Source: an uncultured Lachnospiraceae bacterium (GTDB lineage Bacteria; Bacillota; Clostridia; Lachnospirales; Lachnospiraceae). Taken from it: 6,947 nt of DNA. Position numbers and translations under genes: made by a program. The stretch lies in the NCBI GenBank assembly GCA_947176785.1, contig CAMWSA010000197.1, positions 1-6,947 of the forward strand. Reading direction: 5' to 3'. Position 1 is the stretch's first letter, and each line of letters starts with the position of its first letter. Below are positions 6,168 to 6,947 of the stretch, in pieces. A model generated the notes under the pieces. It was not told where the DNA came from. It was given only the letters and a program-made list of their open reading frames with translations, and ran no database searches.

Positions 6168-6461
6168 TTACCGAAACAGCCTGGAAAGCAGGGATTCCGA
6201 CTTACCCGGGGCACCGCCCGCAACGTCCGAATAGGTGAAGCTGTCGATCCTGCCGTCTATGTCCACTTCGCCTTTGTCCAGCATCAGCCTGCTCACATGC
6301 AGTTCCTGGCCCTTGATCATCAGCATGCCCTGCTCCGTCTCCAGCAGGATCTCATGCACGTCAAAGGAAAGCACGTCATTTACGCCTGTGATGCCGCATA
6401 TCCTTCGGTTGCTCATGGTGACCTTGTGGGTGCGCCCGCCGACAGTACTTAAGTCTTCCAT
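6168..6461 (-). CDS. yabP: Sporulation protein YabP
   Basis: A 97-residue soluble protein of the YabP/YqfC family. The core VTMSNRRICGITGVNDVLSF, then ILLETEQGMLMIKGQELHV, is a beta-rich unit typical of the family. These proteins are sporulation-specific; YqfC and YabP pair with membrane partners (YqfD and YabQ). Here yabQ follows after 18 nt, as expected. A strong AGGAGG lies 5 nt before the ATG. The 71-nt gap from rqcP leaves room for its own promoter, but none is convincing. Confidence 0.93.
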   Translation of the reverse strand: MEDLSTVGGRTHKVTMSNRRICGITGVNDVLSFDVHEILLETEQGMLMIKGQELHVSRLMLDKGEVDIDGRIDSFTYSDVAGGAPGKSESLLSRLFR

Positions 6462-6532
6462 AGGGCCCTCCTCCCCATCTGCGATTCCCTATAAATATAT
6501 GAGGGAGCAGGGAGGGATATTCCTGCGGGAAC

Positions 6533-6772
6533 CTACAGATACCGGAACAGTTCTTTGGCCTCTTCCTTTTTCACAGTCTCCTGCACATCCAATACCTCCA
6601 CCCTAACGTCCCGGTTGCCAAAGGAGATGGAGATGATATCCCCGGCCTTGACGGTGGAGGAAGCCTTGGCCGGTTTGTCGTTAATTGTCACTCTTCCGGC
6701 ATCGCAAGCCTCATTTGCCACCGTGCGGCGCTTGATCAGCCGGGATACTTTCAGATATTTGTCTAATCTCAT
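6533..6772 (-). CDS. rqcP: S4-domain ribosome quality-control protein RqcP (YabO)
   Basis: A 79-residue RNA-binding protein of the Hsp15/RqcP type. RqcP binds stalled 50S subunits carrying peptidyl-tRNA and helps RqcH add C-terminal alanine tails for degradation. The S4 fold covers about 1-60: MRLDKYLKVSRLIKRRT, AGRVTIND and AGDIISISF. Arg2 and Arg16, reported as important in the Bacillus protein, are present. A good AAGAGG site precedes the ATG by 6 nt. Its place before yabP matches the Bacillus yabO-yabP-yabQ-divIC order. It is the first gene of the cluster visible here; the promoter is probably beyond the window edge or in the repeats. Confidence 0.95.
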   Translation of the reverse strand: MRLDKYLKVSRLIKRRTVANEACDAGRVTINDKPAKASSTVKAGDIISISFGNRDVRVEVLDVQETVKKEEAKELFRYL

Positions 6773-6788
6773 AGTTGCCTCTTTCTTA

Positions 6789-6947
6789 TTTAGAGTACCG
6801 CATATTCCCTACCATCACATAGTCCTGGTGAGAAAAGCCCGGCCGCTTTGGGCGTCCGATCTTTTCTCAATGCGCTGTCCGGGAATATGCTGTTTAGAGT
6901 ACCGCATATTCCCTACCATCACATAGTCCTGGTGAGAAAAGCCCGGC
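6789..6947. repeat. 104-bp direct repeat with nested inverted repeats, running off the window
   Basis: The 55 bases at 6789-6843 recur identically at 6893-6947, a period of 104 bp, and the second copy is cut by the window edge. Each unit holds nested dyads: GCATATTCCC (6800-6809) with GGGAATATGC (6881-6890), and TGAGAAAAG (6829-6837) with CTTTTCTCA (6861-6869). Across the unit junction GGGAATATGC (6881-6890) and GCATATTCCC (6904-6913) make a tight 10-bp hairpin with a 13-nt loop. The period is not a multiple of three, so a coding role is unlikely. It lies directly upstream of rqcP, within its leader or promoter region. Confidence 0.9.

Noticed and set aside
6462..6532. Sigma-E promoter for yabP
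   Set aside because: A TCATATA resembling a sigma-E -35 is present, but the -10 at the right distance is a poor match, so it is not reported.
6815..6947. C-terminal end of an upstream gene on the minus strand
   Set aside because: One frame is open from the window edge to a stop at 6815-6817, but it crosses a 104-bp repeat that changes frame between copies, so coding is unlikely.

Overview
The window looks like chromosomal DNA from a spore-forming, GC-rich member of the Clostridia, most likely a gut-type Lachnospiraceae. This rests on the gene content and order (rqcP/yabO, yabP, yabQ, divIC, later spoIIE), the strong AGGAGG-type ribosome binding sites and a surface xylanase. The genus cannot be named from the sequence. 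Every convincing gene is on the minus strand, so transcription runs from high to low coordinates.

Right part (about 5180-6947). A 104-bp direct repeat with nested inverted repeats lies at the right edge and continues beyond it. It is followed by a four-gene cluster: rqcP (S4-domain ribosome quality-control factor), yabP and yabQ (sporulation), and divIC (septum formation). The cluster ends, after a 127-nt non-coding stretch that can fold back on itself, at a convincing intrinsic terminator (5180-5208).

Middle part (2014-5125). A separate two-gene unit has its own extended -10 promoter. It encodes a membrane-anchored, secreted GH10 endo-beta-1,4-xylanase with an N-terminal CBM4/9/22-like module, and a 298-residue protein of unknown function with a TPR-like start. 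This pair sits between divIC and spoIIE, which are close neighbours in Bacillus, and appears to be an accessory insertion into a sporulation/division locus.

Left part (1-1931). spoIIE encodes only the soluble part of SpoIIE: a short central region plus a complete PP2C phosphatase domain, with no membrane domain. Its promoter has a TTGACA -35 inside a perfect Spo0A box, a TATACT -10 and a 21-bp spacer. This is the unusual layout known for Spo0A-activated, sigma-A-dependent spoIIE and spoIIG promoters in Bacillus. Beyond the end of spoIIE there is no gene. The region holds a pair of short dispersed repeats and then a 65-bp tandem array, each unit carrying a hairpin with a C(UACG)G loop.

Taken together, the window shows sporulation/division genes interrupted by a plant-polysaccharide-degrading cassette, with structured non-coding repeats at both ends.
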